A stretch of 64,000 bases of DNA from contig NC_085140.1 of assembly GCF_024139115.2 (NCBI RefSeq), forward strand, positions 103,800,988-103,864,987. Reading direction: 5' to 3'. The notes beneath the pieces were generated by a model, which was not told the DNA's origin, ran no database searches, and saw nothing but the letters and a program-made list of their open reading frames with translations. This document shows, one piece after another, positions 8,500 to 19,659 of this stretch (positions within the stretch are counted from its first letter, which is position 1; each line of letters opens with the position of its first letter). Position numbers and translations under genes: made by a program. This DNA is from Armigeres subalbatus (taxonomy: Eukaryota > Arthropoda > Insecta > Diptera > Culicidae).

Positions 8500-10444
8500 C
8501 TAATTTTAGCTATGGCAAATAAATTTTGTTTTAGCATTTTTCACACTAAAGCAAAACCAAGGGATTTAATCGAGAAAGTCATCGTCACCGCTAGGCGGAT
8601 TAATATGGGTTTTATCGAAGCACTTCGAGCAGACAGCGACGCTACAAACCTTGACGCAGACCAGCTGACGGAAACAATAGCGAGGACTTGCGATGCGACG
8701 ACGCCGAGGAAATTAGAGCCAACGAACAGCCAGCGGCCAAGTTACTGGTGTAACGAAAATTTTGCAACCTTCGCGCTGCCTGTCTCAGAGCTAGAAGACA
8801 CTTTCAGAGGGCAAGGTCTAAAATGGTCAGAGAGGAGCGAAAGATAGTTTTCCGTGCAGCTAGAGCGGCTTTCAAACGGGCAATCCAAATCAGCAAGTCC
8901 AACTGCTTCAAGGAGTTGTGCCGAGAAGCTGACGCTGATCCTTGGGGTAACGCTTCTCGAGTCGTAACAAAGAAGATCAGGGGTCCTGCGACACCAGCCG
9001 AAATGTGTCCGGACAAGCTGAAGATCATTGATCATGGTGCTGCTGCCGAAACCAGGGAAATCCAGCATCGTATAGGCCCATATGTCTGCTGGATATACTA
9101 TAGGGAAGCTTCTGGAAAGGGTTATCCTTAATAGGCTTACGCAGTTCACGGAGGGTGAGACTTGCTTATCGAAAAAACAGTTCGGATTCTGTTAAAGGCA
9201 GATCGACTGTGGATGCAATCAGGACAGTCATTGAAGATGCAGAGAGAACATCCAAGAAGAAGAGGAGCAACAATCGGATCTGCGCGGTAGTGACGATTGA
9301 CGTCAAAAACGCGTTCAATAGTGCCAGCGCTGCATGGAATGCGAATCCCCGACTTCTTGTGCAAGATCCTTAGGAGCTACTTCCTGAACCGGATTCTGGT
9401 TTACGCCACGAACTCGGGCAGAAGTCGATCAGGGTTACGGCGGGAGTTCCACTGGGGTCCATACTAGGACCAACGTTATGGAATGTGATGTACAACGAGG
9501 TGCTGACGCTGAAGTTGCCCAAAGGTGTAAAGATTTACCGATTCACGGATGATGTCGTCCTAATGATATCCGGCGAGTCACTGGAGGAGTTGGAAATGCT
9601 GGTGGCAGAAGCGATCGACGCAGTAGAAACCTGGATGAATGGAGTCAAGCTGCAGCTGGCTCACCACAAAACGGAAGTGATGCTGGTCAGCAACTGCAAA
9701 CTAATCCAGCGGATGCAGATTACCATCGGAGGGCACTACATCCCGTCGGTGCGGACTCTGAGACATCTAAGTGTGCTGATTGATGACCGGTTGAACTTCA
9801 AAACCCACGTGGACTATTCCTGTGGAAAGGCGGCTAAAATGATCAGTGCGTTAGCAAGGATCATGCCGAACGTCAGCGGTCCGAAAGGCAGCAGTAGGCG
9901 TCTCCTTACGACAGTATCATCCTCAATGCTAAGGTACGGAGTTCCAGTCTGGGGAGCTAAGCTTAAGACGAAACGTAACCGGAGGAAACTGAATAGCGTA
10001 TTTCGTCTAATTACCATTCGAGTCGCGAGTGTGTACCGAACCATTTCGTCGGAGGCAGTTTGCGTTATCGCAGGGATGATTCCAATCTACATAACCCTAG
10101 CAGATGATATCGAGTGCTACCAACGGAGAGATACCAGAAATGTGAGGAAGGCGGTGAGACTGGACTCTATGGTGAAGTTTCAGCAGGAGTGAGACAATGC
10201 GGATAGTGGAAGACCTATCAGCTCATCCCCAATGTGTCGACGTGGGTGAACAGGGAGCATGGTGAGGTGAACTTTTACCTTACACAGTGTGGTGTGGTCA
10301 TGCGTCATCGCCATTCTGCCCAGCGTGTATCAACGTAGAGGAGACTCCAGAGCACGTGGTACTCGACTGCCCGGGGTTTGCGGAGGCACGTAGAAGAATG
10401 CCTGCCACAGAGCTTAAAATATTCATGTTCATGAAGCAACTTCG
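8500..10444 (+). pseudogene. R1/LOA-like non-LTR retrotransposon ORF2 remnant (5'-truncated, frameshifted)
   Basis: Consecutive fragments in different frames together cover much of a LINE polyprotein. At 8443-8847 there is endonuclease-RT linker sequence (PRKLEP, then RPSYW). At 8823-9131 the linker continues (ARAAFKRAIQISKSNC). At 9155-9373 the RT start appears (GRSTVDAIRT, then AVVTIDVKNAFNS), followed by a GVPLGSILGP-type motif near 9450. At 9485-10192, 235 open codons hold the RT catalytic region, where the usual FADD reads FTDD, and a thumb region (ELAHHKTE-like). A CPAC...EHVVLDC zinc-knuckle-like tail lies at about 10316-10400. The element would copy its RNA by target-primed reverse transcription. 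The endonuclease N-terminus is missing and at least three frameshifts are present. The inverted partner lies at 48105-49190. Clade assignment is from motif style only. Confidence 0.75.
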
Positions 10445-10466
10445 GTCCGAATTTTGACAGACATCG

Positions 10467-10830
10467 CATGAATATTCAAAACATAGAATGACATAGTCAG
10501 ACTACTACTCGACGAACTCATGCATTCGACTGTCACTGAGTGTGTTTACTATGTGCAAAAAAAAACATAATTAGCCTTGTTTATGTTGATGTTTACCGTT
10601 GAAAGTGCCTCGCGGTCCTGTGTGATAAATCACTTTACTCATTTGAAACGTGTTCAGATTTCAGATAATTTATCAATTTGTAAAATGTGCATAAATATTC
10701 AATGACTAATATTCAACTAAATATTGACTGTCCAGAGCCGACTATGAATGTGTCGGAAGTGAAATGACAAGTGAAGAAAAATGGACTTCATCAAAAATTT
10801 TCGATTTTTTTACACTCTGGCCTGTCATAA
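10467..10830. repeat. Interspersed repeat with inverted partner at 31430-31785
   Basis: The block from about ATTCAAAACATAGAATG to TTTTTACACTCTGGCC is matched in reverse complement at 31430-31785, at roughly 80-85 percent by eye. Neither copy codes for anything recognised. It starts about 20 bp after the end of the R1/LOA-like remnant. It may be a 5' UTR, an LTR-like piece or a MITE of an element I cannot name. Confidence 0.7.
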
Positions 10831-11325
10831 GGACGGACAGCATCGCAGAGCGAATGTGTCGCGATGAAGGTACGTGGAATACGGTAAGCAGAGTCGTGAC
10901 GCAAATACTGTCAGAGCAGCAGCGTCGATGGAGAAGGGACCAGCAAATAAGCGTCGGTTTGGTGGAAAATCCAGCACAGTGAGCAGTGTTTGGTCTCGAG
11001 CCGTCGGGGCGCCAGCGAAGCGGAAATCTTCTGCCAACCGGAATCGTCGGACCGACCTTGGCACTCGATCAGCCAACCTGCTGAAGAAAGAAGAAGGAAG
11101 TGCTTCGGGTATGAAGGGCACCGGAACTGTCGGACCACCTCTGCAACCCAAAGACGAAGTCGGCGCAATGCGCGAAAGCGTCCCCTGCGATAGCCGCCGG
11201 TAGTCGGGGCACCATCAGTGCGGAAGTTTCCTTCACCGGAACTGGTGATTACCCTCGACGCCGGGGAAGTCAGGAGGATTCGAGTTTGGGAGTGAGTATT
11301 AAATGAAGCCAACTACCATTTTAAG
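10831..11325 (+). other. Unclassified GC-rich segment with overlapping open frames
   Basis: This stretch is more GC-rich than its neighbours and is open in several frames (10764-10982, 10874-11203 and 10990-11193 on plus; 10825-11312 in two minus frames). The 10874-11203 frame is basic (K, R, S and G rich), as LINE ORF1 proteins can be, but I see no zinc knuckle or known domain. It directly follows an interspersed repeat, so an ORF1-like remnant is possible. No host gene is supported. Confidence 0.3.
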
Positions 11326-11614
11326 CTTCTTCTTCTTATTGGCATTACATCCCCACACTGGGACAGAGCCGCCACGCAGCTTAGTGTTCATTAAGCACTT
11401 CCACAGTTATTAACTGTGAGGTTTCTAAGCCAGATTACCATTTTTGCATTTGTATATCATGAGGCTAGCACGATGATACTTTTATGCCCAGGGAAGTCGA
11501 GACAATTTCCAATCCGAAAATTGCCTAGACCGGCACCGGGAATCGAACCGAGCCACCCTCAGCATGGTCTTGCCTTATAGCCGTGCGTCTTACCGCTAAG
11601 GCTAAGGAGGGCCC
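11326..11614 (-). mobile_element. Feilai SINE (tRNA-derived)
   Basis: Read on the minus strand, it begins GGGCCCTCCTTAGCC, has a pol III A-box-like region and a B box GGTTCGATTCCCGG, then a body including TTGTCTCGACTTCCC, and ends in a GAAGAAGAAG tail. This matches my memory of Feilai, an abundant SINE family in Aedes aegypti. The tRNA-related head would supply an internal pol III promoter, and mobilisation would depend on a LINE. A target duplication is not clear. Confidence 0.85.
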
Positions 11615-11929
11615 CCTTACAGCTTACATTTTAAATTTATTTACCATCGCAGGGGCATGAATGGCAATACAGAGGTTTTTTTTTGACATTGGTGTACTTG
11701 CGGTTCAGATGATTACGTTGGCTAGCTTGATGGTGTGACCAGCCGGGCGCCGGGATAACTGGACGAAACGGCGGTTCGTCTCGGTGATTGGTAATGGTAG
11801 GCGATGGCGAGCGGTGGTATCAGGCAACTATGCTGAATGCTGATCACTGACAAGTCGTTAACGAAGTGGGTTGGCCACGGATGGATTTTCCGGATGAGTC
11901 GGCTGGCTTTCTAAGCGGATTGGCCAAAC
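11615..11929. other. Unclassified spacer
   Basis: No coding region, RNA gene or repeat boundary is visible apart from a run of nine T near 11683 and the gradual start of the TTGGCC-rich tandem array. Confidence 0.5.
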
Positions 11930-12225
11930 TGATGAAGCGATTTGACCCCGATCGGGCATTGACCTGGGATGGCCGGACTGAGGGCTCTCGAGGCGGATTG
12001 GCCGGACGATGAAGCGGGTTGGCCGGACTGAAGGCTCTCGAGACGGATTGGCCAGACGATGAAGCGAGTTGGCCGGACTGAAGGCTCTCGAGACCGATTG
12101 GCCAGACGATGAAACGGTTTGGCCGGACTAAAGGATCTCGAGACGGATTGGCCAGACGAGGGAGCGGATTGGCCGGACGATGAAGCGGGTTGGCCGGACT
12201 GAGGTCACTCGAAACGGATTGGCCA
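11930..12225. repeat. 50-bp minisatellite (about five copies)
   Basis: The unit contains GATTGGCC, GACGATGAAGCG, TTGGCCGGACTGAAGG and CTCTCGAGA. CTCTCG or CTCGAG anchors fall at about 11985, 12035, 12085 and 12135, giving a period of exactly 50. The last copy is lengthened by about 22 bp. A minus-strand open frame of 130 codons (11844-12236) reads a repeated PANPLHRPANP, because one copy of the unit is not a multiple of three yet contains few stops. I treat that frame as a by-product of the array. Confidence 0.85.
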
Positions 12226-12469
12226 CCAAACAGCAAGAACCGCCTGATTTCCCACTTGAGGCCACGTGGTAGTTTGAGCTTGATCCCAAGATGGCGTCGG
12301 GGGACTTTCGGTGCTTCAGTGGTTCGCTTCTGACCAGCGGGTAATCGATGGCCTAGGTCTAGTCTCTAACCTCGGAAATCCTGCTGACCGTTACCGGAAA
12401 TTCTAAATGGACTCCAGACGTCCAAAAGACAAAAGAAAAGGCCCAGTTCTGGACCTTCACATGGGAAAT
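12226..12469. other. Unclassified spacer
   Basis: There is no recognised gene. The sequence is mixed composition and ends in GGGAAAT just before the first 324-bp repeat. Confidence 0.5.
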
Positions 12470-12793
12470 TATTGTGCATTTAGATCAAAACTGTTTATAT
12501 TACGCTGATGAACTGGCAGCAAGGCCCACTTCCGACGAGATTCACACGGAAAAATAAAATAAATATGCAGCACTGCACGGTGTTATCTGTCACAAAATCG
12601 AGCTTGTTTTGTCGCTGACAACGTCGCTGGCACCAAATTGAAGTTCGGAAGTCGATTTCCACACTTCCGAACGCACTTCCGACAATGTGTTGGTAGCAAA
12701 TTCAAATTTTGTTCTGACGTTCATGATGTCGGAAGTAAGTTCGGAAGTAAAACGTCGGAAGTCGGAATACAATTTAGTGCTGGCGACACAATA
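12470..12793. repeat. 324-bp direct repeat, copy 1 (possible LTR of a small LTR element)
   Basis: It is identical, base for base, to 13481-13804 (constant offset 1011). The ends form TATTGTG...CACAATA, so a TGTG...CACA unit of 318 bp (12473-12790) would have LTR-like termini. Inside are many ACTTCCGAC and GTCGGAAGT inverted motifs. Minus-strand frames are repeat shadows. TA flanks both copies if the ends are read as TTGTG...CACAA, so two independent MITE insertions remain possible. Confidence 0.75.
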
Positions 12794-13480
12794 TAACCAC
12801 AAATACTCCATTTTGCACCACCTTACACACCGCACAAATACACCATAAACTCAACCTCTATGTTTTTTTTCCTGTTCGGGTGTGCCACTGCGACCAATTA
12901 TTAGATCTATTGTAGCGTTACCCGTATCCTTAGTGTTTAAGTGCATGTCGAATTACTCCAGTGCTATTGAGAAGCAATGCAGTATCGATTTCGATACAGT
13001 TGTTGTTTTGTTTTCTCAAGACCACCATGACAAGGTCCCGCTATTTAGACCCTTCATAGAGAGCAATCCCATTGAAGGCGCGCCCCTTATCAATAGGAAA
13101 TCAATCCTTTCTTGAGAAAACAGAGCAGTAATACTGTTTTTTTGGCCATGCATCGGAGCCCTAGCCACATCCTTGTCTTGCTTCTAGAATATCACCAGTG
13201 AAACTCTTAAAACCCGGGATTTAGCTCTGTCTACAAGACCATTTCAAGCAAGAGAATTTGTTCAGTAATAAGAACTTCCGTACGTTCCTCTCACTACCAT
13301 TGTTCACCAGTTCAAAAAGAGTTAGTACGTATTTAAACCCCTAACTCGATTTTTCCTGCAGTCAGTTCAGCCTAGGACCGGGTACCGAGGTTTTTTAACT
13401 AATTGCTTGAAAAGTAGTTTCCGCTGCATACAGTTTAGCCTCAAACAAGAGAAATTCGAGTCTTTCAACTGTCTGCAAGG
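12794..13480. other. Sequence between the two identical repeats
   Basis: This 687-bp stretch has no retroviral-type domain. A 77-codon frame at 12882-13115 has no known motif. If the flanking repeats are LTRs, this would be the internal region of a terminal-repeat retrotransposon in miniature. I see no convincing primer binding site or polypurine tract, and the outer flanks (AATTAT and ATAACA) do not form an obvious target duplication. Confidence 0.4.
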
Positions 13481-13804
13481 TATTGTGCATTTAGATCAAA
13501 ACTGTTTATATTACGCTGATGAACTGGCAGCAAGGCCCACTTCCGACGAGATTCACACGGAAAAATAAAATAAATATGCAGCACTGCACGGTGTTATCTG
13601 TCACAAAATCGAGCTTGTTTTGTCGCTGACAACGTCGCTGGCACCAAATTGAAGTTCGGAAGTCGATTTCCACACTTCCGAACGCACTTCCGACAATGTG
13701 TTGGTAGCAAATTCAAATTTTGTTCTGACGTTCATGATGTCGGAAGTAAGTTCGGAAGTAAAACGTCGGAAGTCGGAATACAATTTAGTGCTGGCGACAC
13801 AATA
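13481..13804. repeat. 324-bp direct repeat, copy 2
   Basis: It is identical to 12470-12793. The flanks are CTGCAAGG on the left and ACATTAG on the right. Perfect identity suggests recent duplication or the LTR pair of a recent insertion. Confidence 0.8.
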
Positions 13805-14155
13805 ACATTAGTTATGTTTTATTTCTGAGACTGCTGTTGGTAGCGAGGACTAAATACGATGAATTATTAATTACCACAACTTATTGCCCTAGCTAGAAAA
13901 ATGGATTAGGCTAGGGCTCTGTTTATTAGATCTTACACCGCAACACACTACGTCAAAGTGATCTACCGTGTTACGGAAACCTCTATGTTTAGTTATTCAT
14001 TTACCTGTCTTTTTTTGTTTTCTTAACTTATTTTTTCGTCAAAAACACTATTTTTCTTCATAAAAGCTATGAAATAACTGTAGGATAGACACGTTATTAA
14101 GATTATGTATACATTTTTTTAAGTCCTTTTTAATCACTAACCGTACTACTAGCAC
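13805..14155. other. Unclassified AT-rich spacer
   Basis: No coding region, RNA gene or repeat was recognised in this stretch between the direct repeat and the TTAA MITE. Confidence 0.5.
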
Positions 14156-14159
14156 TTAA

Positions 14160-14380
14160 GGTCACTACTGACGGAATCCAAGTTTAAAAGTGCTCGCTTT
14201 TTCGGGGGTACACCACTCGATACGGAGGCGGCGCACAGCTGTCATTTTTGTTGATTTAACTTTGCTGCGTCGCAGCATGCGTGAAATAATAAAAATGACA
14301 GTTGTGCGTTGCTTCCGTATCGAGTGGTGTGCCCCCGAAAACGCGAGCGCTTTGAAACTTGGATTCCGTGAGGAGTGACT
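14160..14380. mobile_element. Palindromic MITE with TTAA target site
   Basis: The 221-bp element has terminal inverted repeats of about 95 bp. It begins GGTCACTACTGACGGAATCC and ends GGATTCCGTGAGGAGTGACT, with arms meeting near GCTGCGTCGCAGCATGCG. TTAA lies at 14156-14159 and 14381-14384. The open frame on the plus strand follows from the palindrome. A diverged relative (CACGCATGCTGCGATGCAG) lies near 32010. Confidence 0.82.
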
Positions 14381-14384
14381 TTAA

Positions 14385-14789
14385 GTTGATATTTTAGCTC
14401 GTTCGTGTCTTTTATTACATTTTTTCTACAGTTTTTTACTAAAAAAAAAGAAACACATAAAAAACATTATATACTTGAACACTATTTTTTTAAGCCGTTT
14501 TAACAATTACTTTTTTTTTATTTGACGCGTCGCGCACTCTCACTGGTCAAAAACAGATAAAAAACCCGTGTGAGATCTTTCCCTCGTTTTTATAAGGTGT
14601 AGGAAGAAAAAATTCAATACAAACCCGAAGTTTAAAGAATATAACCCTTCGGCTCAAAATCTGGCTACCCTTCCAAGCGTAGCCCAAATTTGAGTCGGCG
14701 GGTTACGTACGACCTTAACCCGAACCGCGGTCAATGAGTGTGAGTGCGAGTGCCTATATATAATATCCGTGAATAATAATTTCATATCC
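14385..14789. other. Unclassified AT-rich spacer
   Basis: There are several A and T runs but no gene. It ends where sequence related to an L1-like reverse transcriptase begins on the minus strand. Confidence 0.45.
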
Positions 14790-14913
14790 TCTACACACCT
14801 AACAGAGGTATAGTAAGTAAGTGATGTCATCAGCGTAAGCTACAAGCAGGTGATCCTCGCATACTTGTTCGAGCCTATTGGCGCTTTGATGTTGCATAAA
14901 GAAGAAAAAGCAG

Positions 14914-15165
14914 AAAGATGATAATCGAAAAAATCTCCACGGAAAACCATACGGAGAAGTTTTAAAAATTCTAAAAGCAATTTGCTTAAAAACGGTAAGC
15001 AGTACGGGGTTGGACTTTTCTTCTACTATATAATAAGCACAATATTTCTATTCGAAATTTTATTTTCTAATATTACTCTTAAAAAAAATTAAAAGAATTT
15101 TTGAGAAGAGTTTTAAAAACTTCTTCGTATGGTTTCCCGTGGAGATTTTTTCGATTATCATCTTT
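14914..15165. mobile_element. Foldback MITE inside L1-like RT (AAAGATGATAATCG ends)
   Basis: The left end AAAGATGATAATCGA is mirrored by TCGATTATCATCTTT on the right. Arms of about 55 bp include TCTCCACGG and CCATACG. The centre is AT-rich. It separates the RT segment ending YLHPLFRTF from the segment with YADDI. I could not fix a target duplication. Confidence 0.7.
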
Positions 15166-15491
15166 CGGATGAAGGTCCGGAACAGCGGATGAAGGTACAA
15201 AACAAACAAGTGCATTGATAACGGGTCCCCTTGTCGCACCGAGCGTTGGATATCGATCGGTTGGGACAGATGCCCGTTGATCATCAGTCGAGAGGTTGAG
15301 CGGTTTGCAATTTGCGAGAGAAGAGTTACAAGATGTTGGTTGAATCCAAGCGAGCGCATGGTTCCGAACAAAAAAGAGTGCCGCACGCGGTCGAAAGCAT
15401 GATCAAGATCAAAACTTACTAGTTTTCCAGCCCGACGATGGTGACGTAGACTTGCAATGACGTCCTTTAATGCAAACGTGGCTTGATAAAT

Positions 15492-15746
15492 CTCGCGTGA
15501 TTTTTGAAAACGTCGTAAGTCCAAAAGAGAGGCTCTCTTTGTTTACTTTCTCTTTTGATTATTACAAAGTCATACTAACATTTACATTGGATTTTCCAGC
15601 ACCGACCTGAAGAAAATAGCTTTGGCTAGTGTGTTGAGGTTAAAATATTACAACCAATTTTAAACTAGCCTAGATATTAGCAAAAGAGAGCGTAATGAAA
15701 GAGAGTCTCTCATTTGGACTTACGACGTTTTCAAAAATCACGCGAG
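15492..15746. mobile_element. Foldback MITE inside L1-like RT (CTCGCG ends, AAAT target duplication)
   Basis: The 255-bp element starts CTCGCGTGATTTTTG and ends CAAAAATCACGCGAG, with inverted repeats of about 50 bp. AAAT flanks it at 15488-15491 and 15747-15750. Removing the insert and one AAAT brings the L1-like minus-strand frame back into register, which supports these boundaries. AAAT is the complement of the ATTT used by the CTCGGG-ended elements. Confidence 0.82.
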
Positions 15747-17109
15747 AAATGTTTCGTTCCGAATTCGAGCATTTTTGCCCGTCACTCTGTATGCGGTGGA
15801 TCTTCATCACTCTCTCTAATCTGCATTTCAGGATGCGAGAAAGGAGTTTGTAGTCTGCGTTTAGCAGCGAAATAAGTACGACCGTGCTGTGTCGTCGCCT
15901 TCTCGTTTTTTTAACACGATAATACCATCTAGGAATGAAGAAGGAAGGTTACGACCGAGGGCTTCATTCATCAGCAAATTAAGCTTTCTGTGGATTACGT
16001 CGAACATTCTATGATAAAACTCTTGCGGGATTTCTTAGGTGCACTCGATTTGATGGCGAAAAGTATCTCCTCTGTCTTGATTGCTGTTTTGCAGGCCTCG
16101 TTTGCCTCATCGTTCGGCGGGATGGAACTCTCGCAGCCAAAGTTGTTTCGTTCTTCTGTTCCGGCTTCCATTGTTTCAGTGTAGAGATTAGAAAAATAGT
16201 TTACAAGATGCGTCTCAATTTCCTGTGGTGCTGCTATGATGTTATTTCCTTCGGTCCTCAGCTGACTGATGATGGTTTTTTTTTCTTCCGCCTTTCTCCC
16301 AGTTGGAATATTGACAACGGCTCACCCGAAATATATGTTTCATTGCTTCGCATAAACATATGCATAAAGTTGCGCTGGAGAGACAACATTTCCGCTCTAA
16401 GCCTGTTTACGCTGGTTAGCATAGCAGGGTTTTGATAGTAGCTATCGTACGCAAGCCGTAGTTCAGCATATAGTCGCTGGTGCTCGTTGTGAAAATCGTT
16501 GAATACAACATGTGAATTCCATTTCAATTTGCGAACGATAGCCACCATTCCAACCAAGAATTATAGTTCCTCCGTTGTCGGGTCCAGAATTGCCAACGCT
16601 GCTGTAATTCTTCTACGTTTTCCTGGGTGAAAAGATGAGGGCACAGGAACCAAAAGCCTCGGCCGTGTTCTTTCTTGTCCCAGATTAGGAAGACATAGCC
16701 TGAGTGTAAGCGCTTTATGGTCGGAGAATGAGCAGACATGAGCATTTGCCACTCTTAGTTGATCACGAAGGCCGCCGCTGACATAGATCCGATCGAGGCG
16801 AGATTGCGCATTACGGTTGACGAAGGTGTAGCCAGGGTTCTCGTGGGTTCAGTTTCTCCCACACGTCGATCATTCCTAGCTATTAAATAGCCATTTTGAG
16901 AGCGGGGCTTGAGTTGGTGCTAGATGAATCGCACGTCCGAAGCACTCAGTTGAAATCTCCTAGTATGGAAGTATGGTAGTATGGAAGGGTACTTCTGAAG
17001 AACGCTTCTCGAGAGGCTCGATTCGCCGTACCGGAGGGGGCATAGATGCTGAAGATTGTTGTGTCTTGAACTCGAAGAGCGACCAACCAACCATCAAGAC
17101 CCAAACCCC

Positions 17110-19655
17110 GTAATTTTCCGGAGGACCATTCCTCCTTATTTCCGGTGGACTATGGTGCACAGTCCTCACATAGAGTTCTTCGCTGGCACTCGGACGATGA
17201 TCAGCCGTCCCTAACATGGAGAACAGATGCTCAGTAAGATTTACACCTCCGGAGAGAAAAAGCTCCACAACACGCAGTTGTCAGGGGAGGGATTGTCAAG
17301 CCCTTGGATATCTGCTGCAGTCCATGCTGCCCAAAAGTAGTATTATTTACTCACGATCAAAACAAGGAGCCCTTCTTTATGGATTAATCACCATGCGGCA
17401 AATTGTAGTATTTGCGAATTTCTCAAGTACTATTTAAGCAAATTCGAACTTTAAATTACAAACACAAAAAATATAAAAATTATAAACCAAAAAGTCACTC
17501 ATCACCATCAACAAAAAAAGCTTTCAAGGCTTCGTAATTACTGTCGACCACGAACGCGCGCTGCACATCCGCTTGGTGGTAGATCAAACGCACTTACCAA
17601 AATAGCTTTCGCACATCATCGGTTTATTTAAGTGTCGAATTATCCTGAAAACGACGGTTTCCCGTGCACCTTTCGGATGTTATTTAACAAACCTGTTTTA
17701 TCGCAATTGAGTCGATATTCCGTTTGTGTATGAAGGCTGGTCGGCATGGGATGGTCTCACAGATAGGTCTGCGTCCAGTGATGTGGAATGTAAATATGAC
17801 AAATAAGCAGTGGGTAGATGATGAGATTAATCAACGTTTTTTTTTACTGTTCAATCATGCAGCTTATTAACTGACTAGATGCGAGATAGTAGAAAGAGAT
17901 TGCATCATAAGCGAGAAGTGAAATTGAAGTTAACTTCGAGGTCTGCCCCGTGCGGGTTGGTGGATTCAATAGATGAAAGTGTTGCCTCCGGCGGTTACCA
18001 TTCGCCCGAGCTGTTCGTTACCAGATGGTAGTTAAATGTGTGCATTTTATTTAGAATGACTTAATTAGATGCACTGCGTTCAGTGGATCGGGTGTAGTTG
18101 GATAGAGCGATAGTTGAAGTAATTGATTGGAAAATTGCGCGATTAGTTGACGTGAGTTGTCAGCTACATGTTCCTGGAGTTCATGATATCGTCAGTAACA
18201 GATCTACAACAGCCTACAACAAAACAAGCTTTTTAAATTGATTCAACTATGTCAGATTGAAGCAATTTGTATTTAATTGCTTCTACTTATATCAGATGTT
18301 TTTCACATATTTCTCAGTTGTTCTGTTTACTGTTGGTATACATTGCAAGAATAGATTTGCAAAACGACTTATCTAATAAAGAATATCTTGATCATAAACA
18401 TGTAAAAAAAACATTTTTGATGGTATTTCCTTACTTTAACAGTTATTCATGACAGCACTCATCTCGTCAATTTTCAATCCACAAATTCGTTCCATAAATT
18501 ACACAATCCTGACCGTGACGACATCAAACAACATCCCAACAACTGTGAAGGATATGCCTATATGCTTTGTTGCCAACGCTGCTGTTGAATTGATGTTGAT
18601 GCCAAATTGATACTAAGTTGACGGTGTCGACCGTGTCGACCGTGTAGGCAAGCGAACAAAAATCAGAAAATATTATCCCCCTTTAGGCAACACGTCCCTC
18701 CCGAAATAAAAATGCTCGCTTATGTTGTCCATTGTTTCGATGGCCTATACGAATGACCCCGACTCGGCGTGCAGATTTTCCTTATCGAATTACGCGCTTT
18801 GCCGTCGCAAAAAAAACACCGGCAGATGAGAGATTATTGTCTTTTATTGTCCCACCGGGTGCGGTGGTGGCCGTAATTGTCCGTAACGCAAATGCTCCGC
18901 GCATAGGTGGTGGGTGGGGTTGTACTTCCAGATTCCGTGAACAGAGAAAGAAAGCGCTGGCGTAGCGCAGAAGAAAGCCTTGTATCACTCCAGGGCATCA
19001 TTAGTATGTGAAGTCGCAGTTTAATGGCTATGGGTTCGTATATGGTAGCTATTATCAAATATTGTACATCATTACACGACGGAGACCCAAATCCCAATCC
19101 TAATTTCAAATTCCATCAATGCTGGACTGAAGTGCTCTACGAGACACACCCCCAGTAAGAGTGTTGGCTCTTTTTTCAACTGAGTGAAAAGAGCCACAAA
19201 ATTCATAGCGAATATGGTTGAACATTGATTTGCAGAAAACAGCCACTTTGCACGTGCAACAGGTGACTGTTTTATGGATTCTGAAATGTAGGTCCTTACA
19301 ACTTCGCACGCATAATTTGTTCAAACACGATTATTCCAGTCACAATTATTTTGCTACCCAACTTCCATCATTTATGGAATCCGGCTTACATGGCGCACTT
19401 TTTCATCTCGCCACAACAGCGCTCTGACCGCATCATAGGTAAAGGATGAGAAATTTACTACACTCCATGTGAAAAAGCATGGATTATTAGCAAGTTGGGA
19501 TGGACGCATTATCCCCTGGCATAATTTATGGTTTCCGCCTGTCACTGGTAAAACTTTAAATTAATTAACACAAACCCCACGATTAGTCTTATTAGTAAAG
19601 ATGATAATACCATCGGTATCTGATAGAGTGGACATAATTGTGACTAGTGGACGGA
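17110..19655. repeat. Left arm of giant inverted duplication, inner block
   Basis: It is the reverse complement of about 39740-42010. Landmarks are GCTTTCAAGGCTTCGTAAT near 17520, CGAAATAAAAATGCTCGC near 18705 and ACGCAAATGCTCCGCGC near 18885. There are no recognised genes. Short frames such as 18732-18965 occur in both arms but with frame-breaking indels. In the best stretches the arms differ by only a few percent. Confidence 0.8.
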
Positions 19656-19659
19656 CACA

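Larger units (their letters stand above)
14790..17290 (-). pseudogene. L1-like non-LTR retrotransposon ORF2 remnant, split by two foldback elements
   Basis: Reading from right to left on the minus strand, endonuclease sequence occupies about 17270-16750, including LDRIYVS-like and SDHKAL near 16700-16790. A linker follows (WDKKEHGRGFWF-like; 16745-16258). The RT core includes FDLDHAFDRVRHSF and SVRQGDPLS at 15420-15200. The catalytic YADDI lies at 14823-14837. Two palindromic insertions (14914-15165 and 15492-15746) interrupt the RT. The element is truncated soon after YADD. Such proteins nick DNA and reverse-transcribe the element RNA at the target. A short related piece lies in the right arm at 41930-42125, so the LINE predates the duplication but was largely lost on that side. 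Confidence 0.75.

Noticed and set aside
9814..10044. Minus-strand frame opposite the LINE RT
   Set aside because: It is a shadow of the plus-strand reverse transcriptase frame.
11930..12225. CRISPR-like array
   Set aside because: Units are contiguous without distinct spacers, and the host is an animal.
11844..12236. Minus-strand 130-codon frame with PANPLHRPANP repeats
   Set aside because: It coincides with the 50-bp minisatellite. The repeated peptide is a consequence of the array.
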